64,000 nt of DNA from Sphingobacteriaceae bacterium. Lineage in GTDB: Bacteria; Bacteroidota; Bacteroidia; Sphingobacteriales; Sphingobacteriaceae. Location: positions 46,230 to 110,229 of the forward strand of contig JAQSWM010000010.1 of the NCBI GenBank assembly GCA_029266635.1, written 5' to 3'. Shown here piece by piece: positions 1-11,841 of this stretch. The notes under the pieces are model-generated. The model did no database searches. It saw only the letters and a program-made list of their open reading frames with translations, and was not told the origin of the DNA. A program made the position numbers and the translations under genes. Within the stretch, counting starts at the first letter, position 1, and each line of letters starts with the position of its first letter.

Positions 1-2778
1 GAAAATCAAACATTTAAAGCCGACAATACATCGTCAAAACCTAAGTACTATGTGCTTGATATGTTCCCTTACCCTTCGGGCGCAGGCCTTCACGTCGGGC
101 ACCCGCTGGGCTACATTGCCTCTGATATTTTTGCCCGCTACAAGCGCCTCAAAGGCTTCAACGTTTTACACCCGATGGGCTACGACTCTTTCGGCCTTCC
201 CGCTGAGCAGTACGCCATCCAAACCGGTCAACACCCTGCCATCACAACCGAAGCCAACATCAGTCGCTACCGCGAACAGCTCGACAACATGGGCTTCTCA
301 TACGATTGGAGCCGCGAAGTACGCACCAGTGATCCCTCCTATTACAAATGGACACAGTGGATATTCATGCAACTGTTCAACTCCTGGTATAATCAGGATA
401 GCGACAAAGCTGAAAATATCCAGACACTGATTTCGAAATTTGAGCAGAACGGAAACGAAGGCGTCAGCGCAGTCTGCGATGATGATGTCCCTTCTTTCAC
501 TGCCGAGGAATGGCGTAATTTCAGCGAAGAGGACAAGCAGGCTACATTACTTAAATATCGCCTTACTTATCTGCGGGAAAGCACCGTAAACTGGTGCCCT
601 GCTCTTGGCACGGTGCTCGCCAACGATGAAGTAAAAGATGGCTTTTCAGAGCGGGGAGGCTATCCGGTGGAGCAGAAAAAAATGATGCAGTGGAGCATGC
701 GCATCACTGCGTATGCAGACCGGTTGCTGAAAGGCCTCGACACAATTGACTGGCCCGAGCCGCTAAAGGAAATGCAGCGCAACTGGATTGGCAAAAGCGT
801 GGGCGCCCTAGTGGAGTTCACGGTTGACGGCATTATGTACACCCGCGAAGACGAGGACGATTTTGCCCATCTTAAGCCTGCGGTAATTGAGGTTTTCACA
901 ACACGCGTTGATACAATTTTCGGTGTTTCCTTCCTGGTTATCGCTCCCGAGCATGATCTTGTGCCGGTTCTTACAACCGCTGCTCAAAAAGAAGAAATAG
1001 AAAACTACATAGCCCAGACAAAGAAAAAGTCCGAGCTCGACCGTATGGCAGACGCAAAGGTTGTTTCCGGTGCTTTTACAGGAAGCTATGCGGTCAATCC
1101 GCTGAACGGAGAAAAAATTCCGATCTGGATTGCTGACTATGTACTTGCCGGCTATGGCACAGGTGCGGTGATGGGCGTGCCTTCGGGCGATCAACGCGAC
1201 TACCTTTTTGCAAAACAGTTCGATTTGCCGATCATCCAGATACTTGATTCTCAAAAAGATCTTGAGAATCAAGCTGATGCTACAAAAGAAGGAAAATACA
1301 TCAACTCAGGTTTGATCAACGGCACCAACTACCCTGAAGCTATTGCCACTCTCAACTCCCTGCTGGAAAACAGCGGCTTCGGCAAGCCAAAGGTGAATTA
1401 CCGTATGCGTGATGCCATTTTCGGAAGACAGCGTTACTGGGGCGAGCCCGTACCGGTGTATTTCAATGGCGATATGCCATGCCTGATAGACGAGGAAGAA
1501 TTGCCGCTGGTTCTGCCCGAGGTTGACAAATATCTGCCTACAGAAAGTGGCGAGCCGCCACTTGGCCGGGCTGAAGACTGGAGATACCAGGGAGCTTATC
1601 CGTACGAGCTTAGCACAATGCCTGGGTGGGCTGGTTCAAGCTGGTACTGGTACCGGTACATGGATGCTAATAATGAGCACGCTTTTGCGGATGAAAAAGC
1701 CATAGCCTACTGGAAAGATGTGGATCTGTACATAGGCGGGTCTGAACACGCCACGGGACACTTGCTTTATAGCCGTTTCTGGAACAAATTCCTGAAGGAT
1801 CTGGGGTTAGTGAAGGAAGAAGAGCCTTTCAAAAAGCTGATTAACCAGGGAATGATCCAGGGGAGATCGAACTTTGTGTACCGGGTGATTGACGAAGAAG
1901 GAAAAGCAACAAATAAGCTCGTTTCGGCTGGATTAAGGAACCAGTACAAAGTTTTGGCAATGCACGTGGATGTAAACATCGTAGAAAACGATGTCTTGGA
2001 TATCGATGCGCTTAAGAAGTTCCGGCCGGAATTTGAAAGTGCTGAGTTCATTCTTGAAAATGGCAAATACATCTGTGGTGTGGAAGTTGAAAAAATGTCG
2101 AAATCCAAGTTCAACGTGGTTAACCCCGATGATCTGATTGAACGCTACGGCGCCGACACACTTCGGATGTATGAAATGTTCCTCGGTCCGCTGGAGCAGA
2201 GCAAACCATGGAATACCAACGGCATTGAAGGCGTATTTAAATTCCTTCGCAAATTCTGGAAGCTGTTCCATGATGATGAGTTCAACTTCAATGTTTCGGA
2301 CGAAGAACCCACAAAGGCGGAACTGAAGTCGCTTCATAAGATCATAAAAAAAGTAGAAGAAGATATTGAGCGCTTTTCGTTCAATACCTCGGTTTCCAGC
2401 TTCATGATCTGTGTAAATGAACTTACCGACCTAAAATGCAACAAGCGTGCAATCGTGCAAGATTTGGTAGTGGTGCTTGCACCGTATGCGCCGCACATTA
2501 CCGAAGAGCTTTGGTCTTTGCTGGGCAATGCTCCGGGCACGATCTCGTATGCTCAATACCCTAAGTTCAACCCGGATTACATGGTGGAGAACGAATTCTC
2601 CTATCCTATTTCTGTAAACGGCAAAATGCGCATGAACCTCAATATCCCTTTAAGCCTTGAAGCGGCTGAAGTGGAAAAATTGGTCCTCAGCAATACAGAC
2701 TTTCGAAAATACCTGGAAGGCAAGCAGCCGAAAAAGGTGATTTTTGTAAAAGGAAAGATTGTAAACGTTGTGATATAG
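1..2778 (+). CDS. leuS: Leucyl-tRNA synthetase (5' end outside window)
   Basis: This class I aminoacyl-tRNA synthetase charges tRNA-Leu with leucine in the cytoplasm. The frame is open back to base 1 and the residues before the GTG at 52 still look like LeuRS, so the true start lies upstream and about 20 residues are missing; the GTG is not a real start. The HIGH-type motif reads HVGH (91-102) and the KMSKS loop is intact (2092-2106). Between them are the editing domain and the Trp-rich catalytic core, and after KMSKS the helical anticodon-binding domain. The visible 925 residues fit the long LeuRS seen in Bacteroidota. Identification is firm. It ends 70 bases before miaB, and a promoter-like box lies between them. 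Confidence 0.97.
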   Translation, partial: ENQTFKADNTSSKPKYYVLDMFPYPSGAGLHVGHPLGYIASDIFARYKRLKGFNVLHPMGYDSFGLPAEQYAIQTGQHPAITTEANISRYREQLDNMGFSYDWSREVRTSDPSYYKWTQWIFMQLFNSWYNQDSDKAENIQTLISKFEQNGNEGVSAVCDDDVPSFTAEEWRNFSEEDKQATLLKYRLTYLRESTVNWCPALGTVLANDEVKDGFSERGGYPVEQKKMMQWSMRITAYADRLLKGLDTIDWPEPLKEMQRNWIGKSVGALVEFTVDGIMYTREDEDDFAHLKPAVIEVFTTRVDTIFGVSFLVIAPEHDLVPVLTTAAQKEEIENYIAQTKKKSELDRMADAKVVSGAFTGSYAVNPLNGEKIPIWIADYVLAGYGTGAVMGVPSGDQRDYLFAKQFDLPIIQILDSQKDLENQADATKEGKYINSGLINGTNYPEAIATLNSLLENSGFGKPKVNYRMRDAIFGRQRYWGEPVPVYFNGDMPCLIDEEELPLVLPEVDKYLPTESGEPPLGRAEDWRYQGAYPYELSTMPGWAGSSWYWYRYMDANNEHAFADEKAIAYWKDVDLYIGGSEHATGHLLYSRFWNKFLKDLGLVKEEEPFKKLINQGMIQGRSNFVYRVIDEEGKATNKLVSAGLRNQYKVLAMHVDVNIVENDVLDIDALKKFRPEFESAEFILENGKYICGVEVEKMSKSKFNVVNPDDLIERYGADTLRMYEMFLGPLEQSKPWNTNGIEGVFKFLRKFWKLFHDDEFNFNVSDEEPTKAELKSLHKIIKKVEEDIERFSFNTSVSSFMICVNELTDLKCNKRAIVQDLVVVLAPYAPHITEELWSLLGNAPGTISYAQYPKFNPDYMVENEFSYPISVNGKMRMNLNIPLSLEAAEVEKLVLSNTDFRKYLEGKQPKKVIFVKGKIVNVVI

Positions 2779-2823
2779 TTCCAAAATATCGCCTGCCATT
2801 CTGTCATTGTACGCAAATAATTG

Positions 2824-2831
2824 TAGTTTTG
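2824..2831 (+). promoter_or_regulatory. Candidate -7 box upstream of miaB
   Basis: TAGTTTTG matches the Bacteroidota -7 consensus TAnnTTTG exactly. It ends 17 bases before the chosen miaB ATG, which predicts a leader of about a dozen bases. No good -33 TTTG is visible 19-21 bases further upstream, so this is a half-match only. Confidence 0.4.
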
Positions 2832-2848
2832 CAGTTCAATTATCAGAG

Positions 2849-4282
2849 ATGTTTGATCAGGATTTAAGCGAAGTACAGGCAAAACATAAGCAGCATGACG
2901 AGGAGAGGCAAGGCGAGGCGCTGCTTTTAGATATTCCGGTGGAACAGAAGGGCGGGCGCAAGCTTTACATTGAGAGCTACGGTTGCGCCATGAACTTTTC
3001 CGACAGCGAAATTGTCGCCTCCATCTTATCAGATAATGGCTTCGAGACTACTTCTGATTTCAGGCAGGCCGATGTAGTTTTCATAAATACCTGCTCCATT
3101 CGTGAAAACGCTGAAGTCCGCGTCCGCAACCGGATAAAGGAATTTGGCGCTGCCCGCAAAGAGAATCCTGGAATGATGATCGGTGTGCTTGGCTGCATGG
3201 CCGAGCGATTAAAATCAAAATTCCTTGAAGAAGAAAAGCTGGTTGATGTTGTGGTTGGCCCAGATTCCTACCGCGATCTCCCAAACCTCATCAACCGTGT
3301 TGATGAAGGTCACAGAGCTGTGAACGTATTGCTTTCCCGCGAGGAGACTTACGCAGACATAAGCCCCGTGCGCCTCAACTCAAATGGAATTACAGCTTTC
3401 ATTTCTATCATGCGGGGCTGTGATAACATGTGCTCGTTCTGCGTGGTTCCATTTACCCGGGGCCGGGAACGCAGCCGCGATGCGCATTCCATAATTGAAG
3501 AAGCAAAAGATTTATATAACAGAGGCTACCGCGAAGTCACACTGCTGGGTCAAAATGTCGACTCTTATAAATGGAGTAGCGAAGATGGTTCAGAGCAGGT
3601 GAATTTTGCCAAACTGCTCGCCCTTACCGCAGCCGTTGCACCAGACCTTAGGGTTCGCTTTTCCACTTCGCATCCAAAAGACATTACCGATGAGGTGCTT
3701 TACACAATCGCAACGCACGATAACATTTGCAAATACATCCACCTGCCGGTTCAATCGGGCAACTCGCGTGTGCTGGACCTGATGAACCGCACGTATACAC
3801 GCGAATGGTACATGGACCGTATTGAAGCAATTCGTCGCATAATTCCGGGTTGCGCAGTTTCTACGGATGTTATCACCGGATTCTGCACCGAAACAGAGGA
3901 AGAACACCAGCAGACATTAAGCATGATGGACTTTGTGAAGTATGATTATGCGTATATGTTCTCCTACTCAGAACGCCCGGGAACTTTGGCGGCAAAGCGG
4001 TACGCGGACGATATTCCTGAAGAAATTAAAAAGCGCAGGTTAACAGAAGTTGTTGACAGGCAACGGAAGCATTCGCATGAGCGTTTGCAGGCGCAGGTGG
4101 GAAAAACACACCTGGTTTTGATCGAAGGCTTTTCTAAAAAATCAGAACTCGACTATTGCGGAAGAAATGATGCTAACGCGATGGTAGTTTTCCCTGTTGA
4201 CGAACGCTACAAACCAGGGCAGTATGCGGAAGTGTTCGTTGACCGATGCACACCAGCAACTTTGATTGGTAAGATAGTTTAG
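2849..4282 (+). CDS. miaB: tRNA-2-methylthio-N6-dimethylallyladenosine synthase
   Basis: This radical-SAM methylthiotransferase converts i6A37 to ms2i6A37 in tRNAs that read UNN codons. An N-terminal UPF0004 domain begins at ESYGCAMN and holds cluster-binding cysteines. The radical-SAM motif C-x3-C-x2-C is at about residues 191, 195 and 198, followed by the GRERSR stretch typical of MiaB rather than RimO. A C-terminal TRAM domain follows. The frame can be extended to a TTG at 2807, but the ATG at 2849 fits the family N-terminus and lies behind a -7 box, so I prefer it; this gives 477 residues, close to the usual 440-480. It starts a run of co-directional genes ending at secG. Confidence 0.95.
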   Translation: MFDQDLSEVQAKHKQHDEERQGEALLLDIPVEQKGGRKLYIESYGCAMNFSDSEIVASILSDNGFETTSDFRQADVVFINTCSIRENAEVRVRNRIKEFGAARKENPGMMIGVLGCMAERLKSKFLEEEKLVDVVVGPDSYRDLPNLINRVDEGHRAVNVLLSREETYADISPVRLNSNGITAFISIMRGCDNMCSFCVVPFTRGRERSRDAHSIIEEAKDLYNRGYREVTLLGQNVDSYKWSSEDGSEQVNFAKLLALTAAVAPDLRVRFSTSHPKDITDEVLYTIATHDNICKYIHLPVQSGNSRVLDLMNRTYTREWYMDRIEAIRRIIPGCAVSTDVITGFCTETEEEHQQTLSMMDFVKYDYAYMFSYSERPGTLAAKRYADDIPEEIKKRRLTEVVDRQRKHSHERLQAQVGKTHLVLIEGFSKKSELDYCGRNDANAMVVFPVDERYKPGQYAEVFVDRCTPATLIGKIV

Positions 4283-4286
4283 GTTA

Positions 4287-4345
4287 TCTGTTGTGGGTTG
4301 TCAGTTACCAGTACCGGCAACTCGCAACCCACAGCTCACAACAGA
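4287..4345. repeat. Imperfect inverted repeat before the sigma-54 activator gene
   Basis: The left arm TCTGTTGTGGGTTG (4287-4300) faces a right arm at 4325-4345 whose reverse complement begins TCTGTTGTG and ends TGTGGGTTG, with a few extra bases between. This could form a long hairpin between miaB and the next gene. The low-complexity TTGTGAGTTG style resembles dispersed intergenic repeats in Sphingobacteriaceae. Function is unknown. Confidence 0.5.
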
Positions 4346-4350
4346 ATAAA

Positions 4351-5595
4351 ATGGACATTCAAGATATAAAAAACCGTTTCGGGATAATTGGAAACTCGCC
4401 TTTGTTAAACAGAGCGATCGACATTGCCCGTCAGGTGGCTCCAACAGATATTTCAGTTCTGATAACTGGCGAAAGCGGTAGTGGCAAGGAGGTTTTCTCG
4501 CACATTATCCATTCGCTGAGTGCCCGCAAGCACGGGCCTTTCATTGCGGTTAACTGCGGCGCCATCCCGGAAGGAACGATTGATTCAGAACTTTTCGGTC
4601 ACGAAAAGGGCTCGTTCACAGGCGCACACGAAGCGAGAAAAGGCTATTTTGAAGTGGTGGATGGCGGAACAATCTTTTTAGATGAAGTTGCCGAGCTTCC
4701 CCTGGGCACACAAGCCCGCCTTCTCCGCGTACTTGAAACCGGAGAATATCTTCGCGTAGGCTCATCCAAAGTTCAGAAGACGAACGTGCGTGTTATTGCT
4801 GCTACAAATGTGGATGTTTTTGATGCCGTGCGAAATGGCAAATTCCGGGAAGACCTTTATTATCGCTTAAACACTGTTCCGTTGAAAATTCCTGCCCTAC
4901 GGGAACGAAAAGAGGATATCAATCTGATTTTCCGGAAGTTTATTGCCGACTTTACGGACAAATATCGGAGCCCGAATGTGCAGTTAGATGAAGGCGCTCA
5001 ACAGGTGCTGATGAATTATAGCTGGCCGGGAAACGTGAGGCAATTGAAAAACATTGCCGAGCAAATTGCCGTCTTGGAAAAGGATCGCAATATCACCGCC
5101 CAGGCAATTATGAATTACATCCCATCCGAAGGAAGTAATTTGCCGATGCGCATAAATCAGAAGAGCAGCGAAGATATTTCTGAACGCGACATCCTGTACA
5201 AGGTGCTGTTTGATATGAAGCGGGATATGGTTGAGTTGAAAAAGCTGGTGGCAGAAATCATTCAACACGATGGAAACGCTTCGGCAATCGCCAATCCGCA
5301 GCTCATTAATCAGCTTTATCGCGACATTGAGATTTCCGGCGTTGAGCCATCTCATCCAAAGCTAACTATTCATCAGCCGAATGGCGCAACAGCAAACCCT
5401 GCGCCGCAGCATGATTACAGCATCACTCACCACGATGAAGAAGTTGAGGAATCTCTGTCGCTCATTGATCGGGAATCTGAGCTCATTAAAAAGGCATTGA
5501 AAAAACATCGCGGAAAGCGCAAACTGGCAGCACAGGAACTGGGAATATCCGAGCGCACACTCTATCGCAAAATCAAAGAACTAAACCTAAACTAA
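4351..5595 (+). CDS. Sigma-54-dependent transcriptional activator (AAA+ and HTH, no receiver)
   Basis: This bacterial enhancer-binding protein should use ATP hydrolysis to open promoters held by RpoN. The AAA+ domain starts almost at once: Walker A GESGSGKE at about 40-47, the sigma-54 contact loop at 87-92, and Walker B FLDE near 109-112. The contact loop reads GSFTGA rather than the usual GAFTGA. A variable linker follows, then a Fis-type helix-turn-helix in the last 40 residues (LAAQELGISERTLYRKIKEL). There is no receiver, GAF or PAS domain, so it may be constitutive or controlled by a partner. An upstream TTG at 4291 is possible, but those 20 residues would come from the inverted repeat, so ATG 4351 is chosen. 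It lies 5 bases before lptE; regulation of envelope genes is inference only. Confidence 0.9.
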   Translation: MDIQDIKNRFGIIGNSPLLNRAIDIARQVAPTDISVLITGESGSGKEVFSHIIHSLSARKHGPFIAVNCGAIPEGTIDSELFGHEKGSFTGAHEARKGYFEVVDGGTIFLDEVAELPLGTQARLLRVLETGEYLRVGSSKVQKTNVRVIAATNVDVFDAVRNGKFREDLYYRLNTVPLKIPALRERKEDINLIFRKFIADFTDKYRSPNVQLDEGAQQVLMNYSWPGNVRQLKNIAEQIAVLEKDRNITAQAIMNYIPSEGSNLPMRINQKSSEDISERDILYKVLFDMKRDMVELKKLVAEIIQHDGNASAIANPQLINQLYRDIEISGVEPSHPKLTIHQPNGATANPAPQHDYSITHHDEEVEESLSLIDRESELIKKALKKHRGKRKLAAQELGISERTLYRKIKELNLN

Positions 5596-5600
5596 GACGT

Positions 5601-6113
5601 ATGGCTGCTTTAAAGAAGGTATATTTGCTTTTGATTCCCGGTTTGTTGCTTTTGCAATGTTGCGGCATTTACTCGCTGGGTGGCGCAAAAGTGCCCGATG
5701 CGATGAAGACGGTTACAGTTCAGTTTTTTGAAAATAATGCACCTTTGGTGATACCTGCACTTAGCCAGCAATTTACCGAAGCGCTTAAGGCTCGAATCCG
5801 GGATCAGTCGCGGCTCAGCATTGTTCGCACCGATGGCGACGCGATTTTTGAAGGCAGGATTACTGACTACAACATCAAGCCAACCGGAGTTGGAAGCAAT
5901 GATATTGCAGGGCAGGTTCGGGTGACTATAACGGTTGCGGTAAAATACACCAACAGCCTGGATGAAACACAAAGCTTCGAAGAATCGTTTAGTGCCTTTA
6001 AGGACGTTTCTATTCAGACGCAGACCTTAGAATCGCAGCAATCGAGCATTATAACCGATGTGAACAAACAATTAACTGAGAATATTTTCAATCGTGCTTT
6101 TGCCAATTGGTAA
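5601..6113 (+). CDS. lptE: LptE family LPS-assembly lipoprotein
   Basis: LptE is the outer-membrane lipoprotein that plugs the LptD barrel and helps insert lipopolysaccharide. The 170-residue protein has a short hydrophobic signal sequence and a lipobox ending LLLQ-C20, with a second Cys at 21. The mature part follows the Bacteroidota LptE pattern: GIYSLGGA near the N-terminus, a stretch resembling ALSQQFTEALKARI, and a central IFEGRITDY. The gene follows the sigma-54 activator by 5 bases and precedes the acidic hypothetical gene and secG, a grouping that fits envelope biogenesis. The assignment rests on family pattern and context, because LptE sequences diverge quickly. Confidence 0.82.
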   Translation: MAALKKVYLLLIPGLLLLQCCGIYSLGGAKVPDAMKTVTVQFFENNAPLVIPALSQQFTEALKARIRDQSRLSIVRTDGDAIFEGRITDYNIKPTGVGSNDIAGQVRVTITVAVKYTNSLDETQSFEESFSAFKDVSIQTQTLESQQSSIITDVNKQLTENIFNRAFANW

Positions 6114-6143
6114 GCATTTTGTAGTTTAAACCCAAATCGACAG

Positions 6144-7559
6144 GTGGTGGATCAGATTAATCCGGATCAGTATAACTTACTTCTCAGTTCTTTCCTGGAG
6201 AAACCCGATCAGGTTGACCAAGCTGTTCTCAATCAACTGATTGAGCAATATCCCTTTTCTCAGCCCCTGCATTTTATTTATGCAGCGAAGCAGAAAAACG
6301 ATCACAATGCTTTTGAAAAAGCCTTGCCCAAAGCATCCGCTTATGCTCCGAAGCGTGAAGTGTTGTATGCTGCCGTGCATGAGCCGTGGAGCCTTGTAAA
6401 AGTTGCCCAGGGTATGGCACCAGCCGATACGGAGCCTGTGTTTTTAACCGGCAACGCAGTTGAGCCAGTTTCCCATTTTGAAGAAGTGGACCAGGCGATG
6501 GCCGATGCGGATACCGAAACAGAAGACAACATCAACACAGGCCTTCCGGAGGATTTCAGTTCGCACGATCCAATATTTGAGCAGATATTAGATGAGACCG
6601 GCACTTCCGCCCCGCAGGAAGATGCTGAAGAAGAAGAGCCTATTGAAGAGATTTCAGAAGTTCAAAGCCCGTACGAGACCGATGACATAAACATTGTTTC
6701 TCCTGAGCATAACGCGTTTATTGAGGCTGATGAACGGGGGCTGATTGAGGATGAAACCTTCGAAGAAATCGCAGAAGCACCAAATGAAGAGGAGAATAAG
6801 AGTGAGGTTGAGGATAGCAGCGCAAGCCATTTTTCAGAACCAGAAATAGAAACTGCCGAGAACCTTGTTGATGAAGAGGAAGATCGGGATGAGCCTAAAG
6901 CCGAAGAAAAAGAGGAAGCTTTGCGACAGGATAAACTGATTGGCAGCATTGCCGGATCAGACTTTTTTGCGTTTGAAAAATCCGCAGTCGATCCGTTGCA
7001 ACCGGAAGAAGCTGCGCCAAAGCAAACCGGCAGCCGGGCAAATGTATCGCGTTACAATGATGACAAGTTGCCGTACACCTTTCTCTGGTGGCTCGACAAA
7101 ACCCGTAAGCAGCACTCAGGAACTTATCAGCCGTATGCAAATTTCTCCTTGGATACCACGCAGGTGATACGTCACAAGCCTGTGGAGGAGTTGAATCATC
7201 AAATCATTGAGAATATTTTCCACCTTCAAACTCCGTTGGATAACATGGAGCCTGAGCTTCATCCCACAACAGTGGAGTTCGAGGTAAAGAAAAAGGAGGC
7301 TGTAATCATAGAAAAGTTCATCAAAGAAGAGCCGCAGATTAAGCCGCCGCAGCTTGAAAAAATAGATAGCGAGAACAAAGCTCGCCGCAGCGCCGAAGAC
7401 CCGAATGATCTTGTCTCTGAGACCCTCGCCCGCATCTACACCGATCAGATGCTATATCACAAAGCAATAGACACATACAAAAAATTAAGTTTGAAGTTCC
7501 CGGAAAAAAGCACGTTCTTTGCCAACCAAATTGTGGAATTAGAAAAGAAAATCAATTAA
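6144..7559 (+). CDS. Hypothetical acidic protein with TPR-like C-terminus
   Basis: I do not recognise a named family. The 471-residue protein has three parts. The N-terminal 90 residues are helical (NQLIEQYPFSQPLHFIYAAK). The middle section, about residues 120-260, is very rich in Glu and Asp and is probably disordered. The C-terminal 60 residues (SETLARIYTDQMLYHKAIDTY) look like one or two tetratricopeptide repeats. There is no signal peptide or membrane segment, so it is probably cytoplasmic. It starts at GTG; a second GTG codon follows directly. It sits 6 bases before secG and 30 after lptE, suggesting a shared transcript and possibly a scaffolding role near the envelope, which is inference. 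Confidence 0.75.
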   Translation: MVDQINPDQYNLLLSSFLEKPDQVDQAVLNQLIEQYPFSQPLHFIYAAKQKNDHNAFEKALPKASAYAPKREVLYAAVHEPWSLVKVAQGMAPADTEPVFLTGNAVEPVSHFEEVDQAMADADTETEDNINTGLPEDFSSHDPIFEQILDETGTSAPQEDAEEEEPIEEISEVQSPYETDDINIVSPEHNAFIEADERGLIEDETFEEIAEAPNEEENKSEVEDSSASHFSEPEIETAENLVDEEEDRDEPKAEEKEEALRQDKLIGSIAGSDFFAFEKSAVDPLQPEEAAPKQTGSRANVSRYNDDKLPYTFLWWLDKTRKQHSGTYQPYANFSLDTTQVIRHKPVEELNHQIIENIFHLQTPLDNMEPELHPTTVEFEVKKKEAVIIEKFIKEEPQIKPPQLEKIDSENKARRSAEDPNDLVSETLARIYTDQMLYHKAIDTYKKLSLKFPEKSTFFANQIVELEKKIN

Positions 7560-7565
7560 AAACAT

Positions 7566-7901
7566 ATGTACCTTTTTTTAGTAATCCTGGCCATTATCGT
7601 TTGTGTGTTGCTTGGCCTTTTAATTTTAGTCCAGAATCCTAAAGGCGGTGGTTTATCGTCCGGTTTCTCGGGTTCAAACAACGTGATGGGCGTTCAGCGC
7701 ACAGGCGACATCCTTGAAAAAGGCACCTGGGGTTTAGTTATAACTTTGATGGTTTGCGCATTGTTGATCAATGCAACCCTTCCAAAAGGTGCAACTAACA
7801 CCAAAGGCGAAGATTTACAGAACCAAATTAACAAGCCGGCACAAACACAGATGCCAGCTTCAACGCTTCCTGCTTTACCAACAGATACAAGTAAGAAGTA
7901 A
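7566..7901 (+). CDS. secG: Preprotein translocase subunit SecG
   Basis: SecG is the small inner-membrane subunit that stimulates SecYEG protein export. The 111-residue protein has two hydrophobic segments (about 2-22 and 55-75) separated by the conserved cytoplasmic loop LVQNPKGGGLSSGF and GVQRTGDILEKGTW. The Gln/Pro/Thr-rich C-terminal tail is the usual Bacteroidota extension. It is the last gene of the miaB-to-secG run and is followed directly by a strong hairpin terminator. Confidence 0.95.
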   Translation: MYLFLVILAIIVCVLLGLLILVQNPKGGGLSSGFSGSNNVMGVQRTGDILEKGTWGLVITLMVCALLINATLPKGATNTKGEDLQNQINKPAQTQMPASTLPALPTDTSKK

Positions 7902-7915
7902 AAAGTATCCATTTC

Positions 7916-7948
7916 AAAAATGGCTTGCCACAACGGCAAGCCATTTTT
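7916..7948 (+). terminator. Rho-independent terminator after secG
   Basis: The perfect stem TGGCTTGCC / GGCAAGCCA has a 5-base loop (ACAAC), with A5 before and T5 after. It lies 15 bases past the secG stop and closes the operon. The A and T tracts make it potentially bidirectional. Confidence 0.9.
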
Positions 7949-8115
7949 GTTTAGTGACATCACTGACAGCCTGACACAGGGAACACATCTTAAGAGTACA
8001 TATTTTCAGCATGAAATGAAAATTTGACAAGCAAAGCCTTTAGAACCTAAAAGAAATGGCTTTGGCATAATTACTGACCACAGGAAAACAAATTCTAACA
8101 AACAATCAATACATT

Positions 8116-8391
8116 ATGGCATTGAATATTAAACCTATCGCAGACAGAGTAGTAGTTGAAGCTGCTCCTGCAGAAGAAAAAACAGCATCAGGTCTTTACA
8201 TTCCTGACACCGCTAAAGAGAAACCGCAAAGAGGTACTGTTGTTGCCGTTGGTGGTGGCAAAGTAGATGAGCCCCTAACTGTTAAAGTGGGTGACGAGGT
8301 TTTATATGGCAAGTATGCAGGTACTGAAATTACTTACGATGGTAAGGAGTATCTGATCATGCGTGAGTCTGATATCTACGCGGTTCTGTAA
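8116..8391 (+). CDS. groES: Co-chaperonin GroES
   Basis: GroES forms the heptameric lid of the GroEL folding chamber. The 91-residue protein shows the family landmarks: [27 protein letters not shown] at the start (mobile loop around ASGLYIP), then the [25 protein letters not shown] core, ending DIYAVL. It is followed 133 bases later by groEL. No CIRCE operator is present upstream. The 200-base upstream region contains a TTTGACA at 8023 and the inverted pair AAAGCC/GGCTTT around 8034-8063, but no complete promoter that I would assert. Confidence 0.98.
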   Translation: MALNIKPIADRVVVEAAPAEEKTASGLYIPDTAKEKPQRGTVVAVGGGKVDEPLTVKVGDEVLYGKYAGTEITYDGKEYLIMRESDIYAVL

Positions 8392-8397
8392 AAAGAT

Positions 8398-10168
<1,771 letters not shown>

Positions 10169-10190
10169 GCCAACTTACTCAAATAGAATA

Positions 10191-10228
10191 AACCCTTGTT
10201 CATTAATTTGGACAAGGGTTATTTTTTT
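10191..10228 (+). terminator. Rho-independent terminator after groEL
   Basis: The stem AACCCTTGTtC / GACAAGGGTT has a 9-base loop and is followed by A then T7. It begins 22 bases past the groEL stop. Confidence 0.88.
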
Positions 10229-10368
10229 ATAGGTCAGCTGATTACACGTTTAGCTCAACCGAGCAGTATTAATACTCTCCTATTGGCAATCTGCCGTGGG
10301 GAAATACTCGTATTTGATTAAAAGCAAGTTTATTCCTATTCGGGCATGTACTTTGCTTAATAACAACC

Positions 10369-10470
10369 ATGAAGCGAAGCCTACCCTTAAAAACCAAAAG
10401 AATTCCGGTAAAAGTATTTGAATGGGTAGTGTTGAAGGCACCGCAAATTCTGGTTTCGCTTATCGTCTGA
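10369..10470 (+). CDS. Possible 33-residue basic/hydrophobic peptide
   Basis: The roughly 300-base gap between groEL and the DUF58 gene holds the groEL terminator and this short frame. It encodes a Lys/Arg-rich first half (MKRSLPLKTKR) and a hydrophobic second half ending LVSLIV, the layout of a small membrane-associated peptide. A TACTTTG box, one base short of the -7 consensus, lies 13 bases upstream. Its stop abuts the convergent DUF58 stop at 10471. No Shine-Dalgarno is obvious. It may be chance. Confidence 0.25.
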   Translation: MKRSLPLKTKRIPVKVFEWVVLKAPQILVSLIV

Positions 10471-11817
10471 TCAAATCCCCTGCTTTGCTTTAATTTCCAG
10501 ATACCTGTTGATGGTGTTTACAGTAACGTTCTGTGGAGCAGTTAAGATGGATTGGATGCCGTGTTTGGCAAGTTCCTTAACAATCAGTTTCTTTTCATAC
10601 GCAAATTTTTCAGCAATAGCCTTCACGTAGATGCCTTCTACATCCTTCGCGGGAGCTTTGCTAAGGCTGGCTAGCTCAATATTCTCGAAGAATACAATTA
10701 GTAGCAGATGAAACTTGTTGATGCGCTGTAGAAAAGGCAACTGCCGCTGTAAAGCCGACATGCTTTCAAAGTTGGTGAAAAACACCACCAGACTCCGCTG
10801 TTTTAAAGTAGAGCGCACGCAGGTATAAAGCGCCTCCATATTGATTTCCAGGTAGCGGGTTTTCTCTTTGTAGAGCACTTGGAGAATTTTGTTGAGTTGA
10901 GTGCCTTTTCTATCCGCGGGAATTACCGAGCTGATCTTTTCGGAAGCGGTTATAAGCCCCGCTTTATCCTCTTTCAGCAAAGCCACGTTGGATAATACAA
11001 GGCTCGCATTGATTGCGTAATCCAGTAGGCTCACACCGTCGAAAGGCATCTTCATTGCTCTTGACTTATCAATGATGCAATACACGTGCTGGGATTTTTC
11101 ATCAGTGAAGGAGTTCACCATTAATTCACTCTTGCGTGCCGACGCTTTCCAGTTCACCGTCCGGTAATCGTCGCCCGCAACGTAGCTTTTGATCTGCTCG
11201 AATTCCATGCTGTTGCCCAGCCGCCTGATCCTTTTAATACCGTATTCGTTCAACCGATTCGAGATCGCCATCAGCTCATACTTGCGCATCGAAAGAAATG
11301 ATGGATAAACCGGCAAAGTTTCTTTCTCGTTAAAATTGTACCTGCGACTGACAAGCTTCAAAGGCGATTGCACATAAACCCTAATCTGCCCGAAGTCGTA
11401 TTCGCCCCGCTTTGTAGGCCTGAGCTGATACGTGATCATTTTGTGCTGCCGCGATTTCAGATCGGTGGTAAACCACAAATCCCGCTTTTGAAATTGAAAT
11501 GGAATTTCATCTATGATTCCAACCGAGACAGGAAAAGCGTAGAAGTTTTCGATGTAGATGCTGAGCGGATTTTCGTCGCTGTTGCTCAGGCGCTCCGGCG
11601 AATTGCGGCGGGCAAATATACCGTTCGTAAGCCTGTAGAGAAGTAGCAAGTCAATAGCTAATAACGCCATTAAGCTCCAGAAAAAAAGCTCCGGAATAGC
11701 TCCCAGCCATGGAAAGAAAAAAGAAAGTACGAAAAGCACGCAGGCTATGCCCAGGCAGATAAACAGCCTATCGCCAAGGAAAAGGTTGCGGTAAAATTTT
11801 GTCAGGAGTGCTTTCAA
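10471..11817 (-). CDS. DUF58 domain protein (MoxR partner)
   Basis: DUF58 proteins carry a degenerate von Willebrand A-like fold and are nearly always encoded next to a MoxR AAA+ ATPase, which is thought to remodel them. The 448-residue protein has two membrane segments near the N-terminus (about 13-60). The DUF58 signature follows around residues 200-225: EFEQIKSYVAGDDYRTVNWKA then ARKSELMVN. Then comes a VWA-like stretch CIIDKSRAM. The apparent start is a TTG at 11817, the only start-like codon close to the MoxR stop 24 bases upstream. It is the last gene of a minus-strand run. Confidence 0.9.
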   Translation of the reverse strand: MKALLTKFYRNLFLGDRLFICLGIACVLFVLSFFFPWLGAIPELFFWSLMALLAIDLLLLYRLTNGIFARRNSPERLSNSDENPLSIYIENFYAFPVSVGIIDEIPFQFQKRDLWFTTDLKSRQHKMITYQLRPTKRGEYDFGQIRVYVQSPLKLVSRRYNFNEKETLPVYPSFLSMRKYELMAISNRLNEYGIKRIRRLGNSMEFEQIKSYVAGDDYRTVNWKASARKSELMVNSFTDEKSQHVYCIIDKSRAMKMPFDGVSLLDYAINASLVLSNVALLKEDKAGLITASEKISSVIPADRKGTQLNKILQVLYKEKTRYLEINMEALYTCVRSTLKQRSLVVFFTNFESMSALQRQLPFLQRINKFHLLLIVFFENIELASLSKAPAKDVEGIYVKAIAEKFAYEKKLIVKELAKHGIQSILTAPQNVTVNTINRYLEIKAKQGI

Positions 11818-11841
11818 TGAATGATTGGCTTAATAGCAGTA

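Noticed and set aside
660..1272. Long minus-strand frames inside leuS (and similar frames inside groEL, the helicase and GH106 genes)
   Set aside because: They lie wholly inside well-supported genes, have no family pattern and reflect codon bias of the opposite strand.
2807..2848. Upstream TTG start for miaB
   Set aside because: It would place the promoter box inside the coding region, and the extra residues do not fit the MiaB N-terminus.
7949..8115. CIRCE operator upstream of groES
   Set aside because: The TTAGCACTC-N9-GAGTGCTAA pattern is absent. The AAAGCC/GGCTTT pair is too short and widely spaced to claim an operator.
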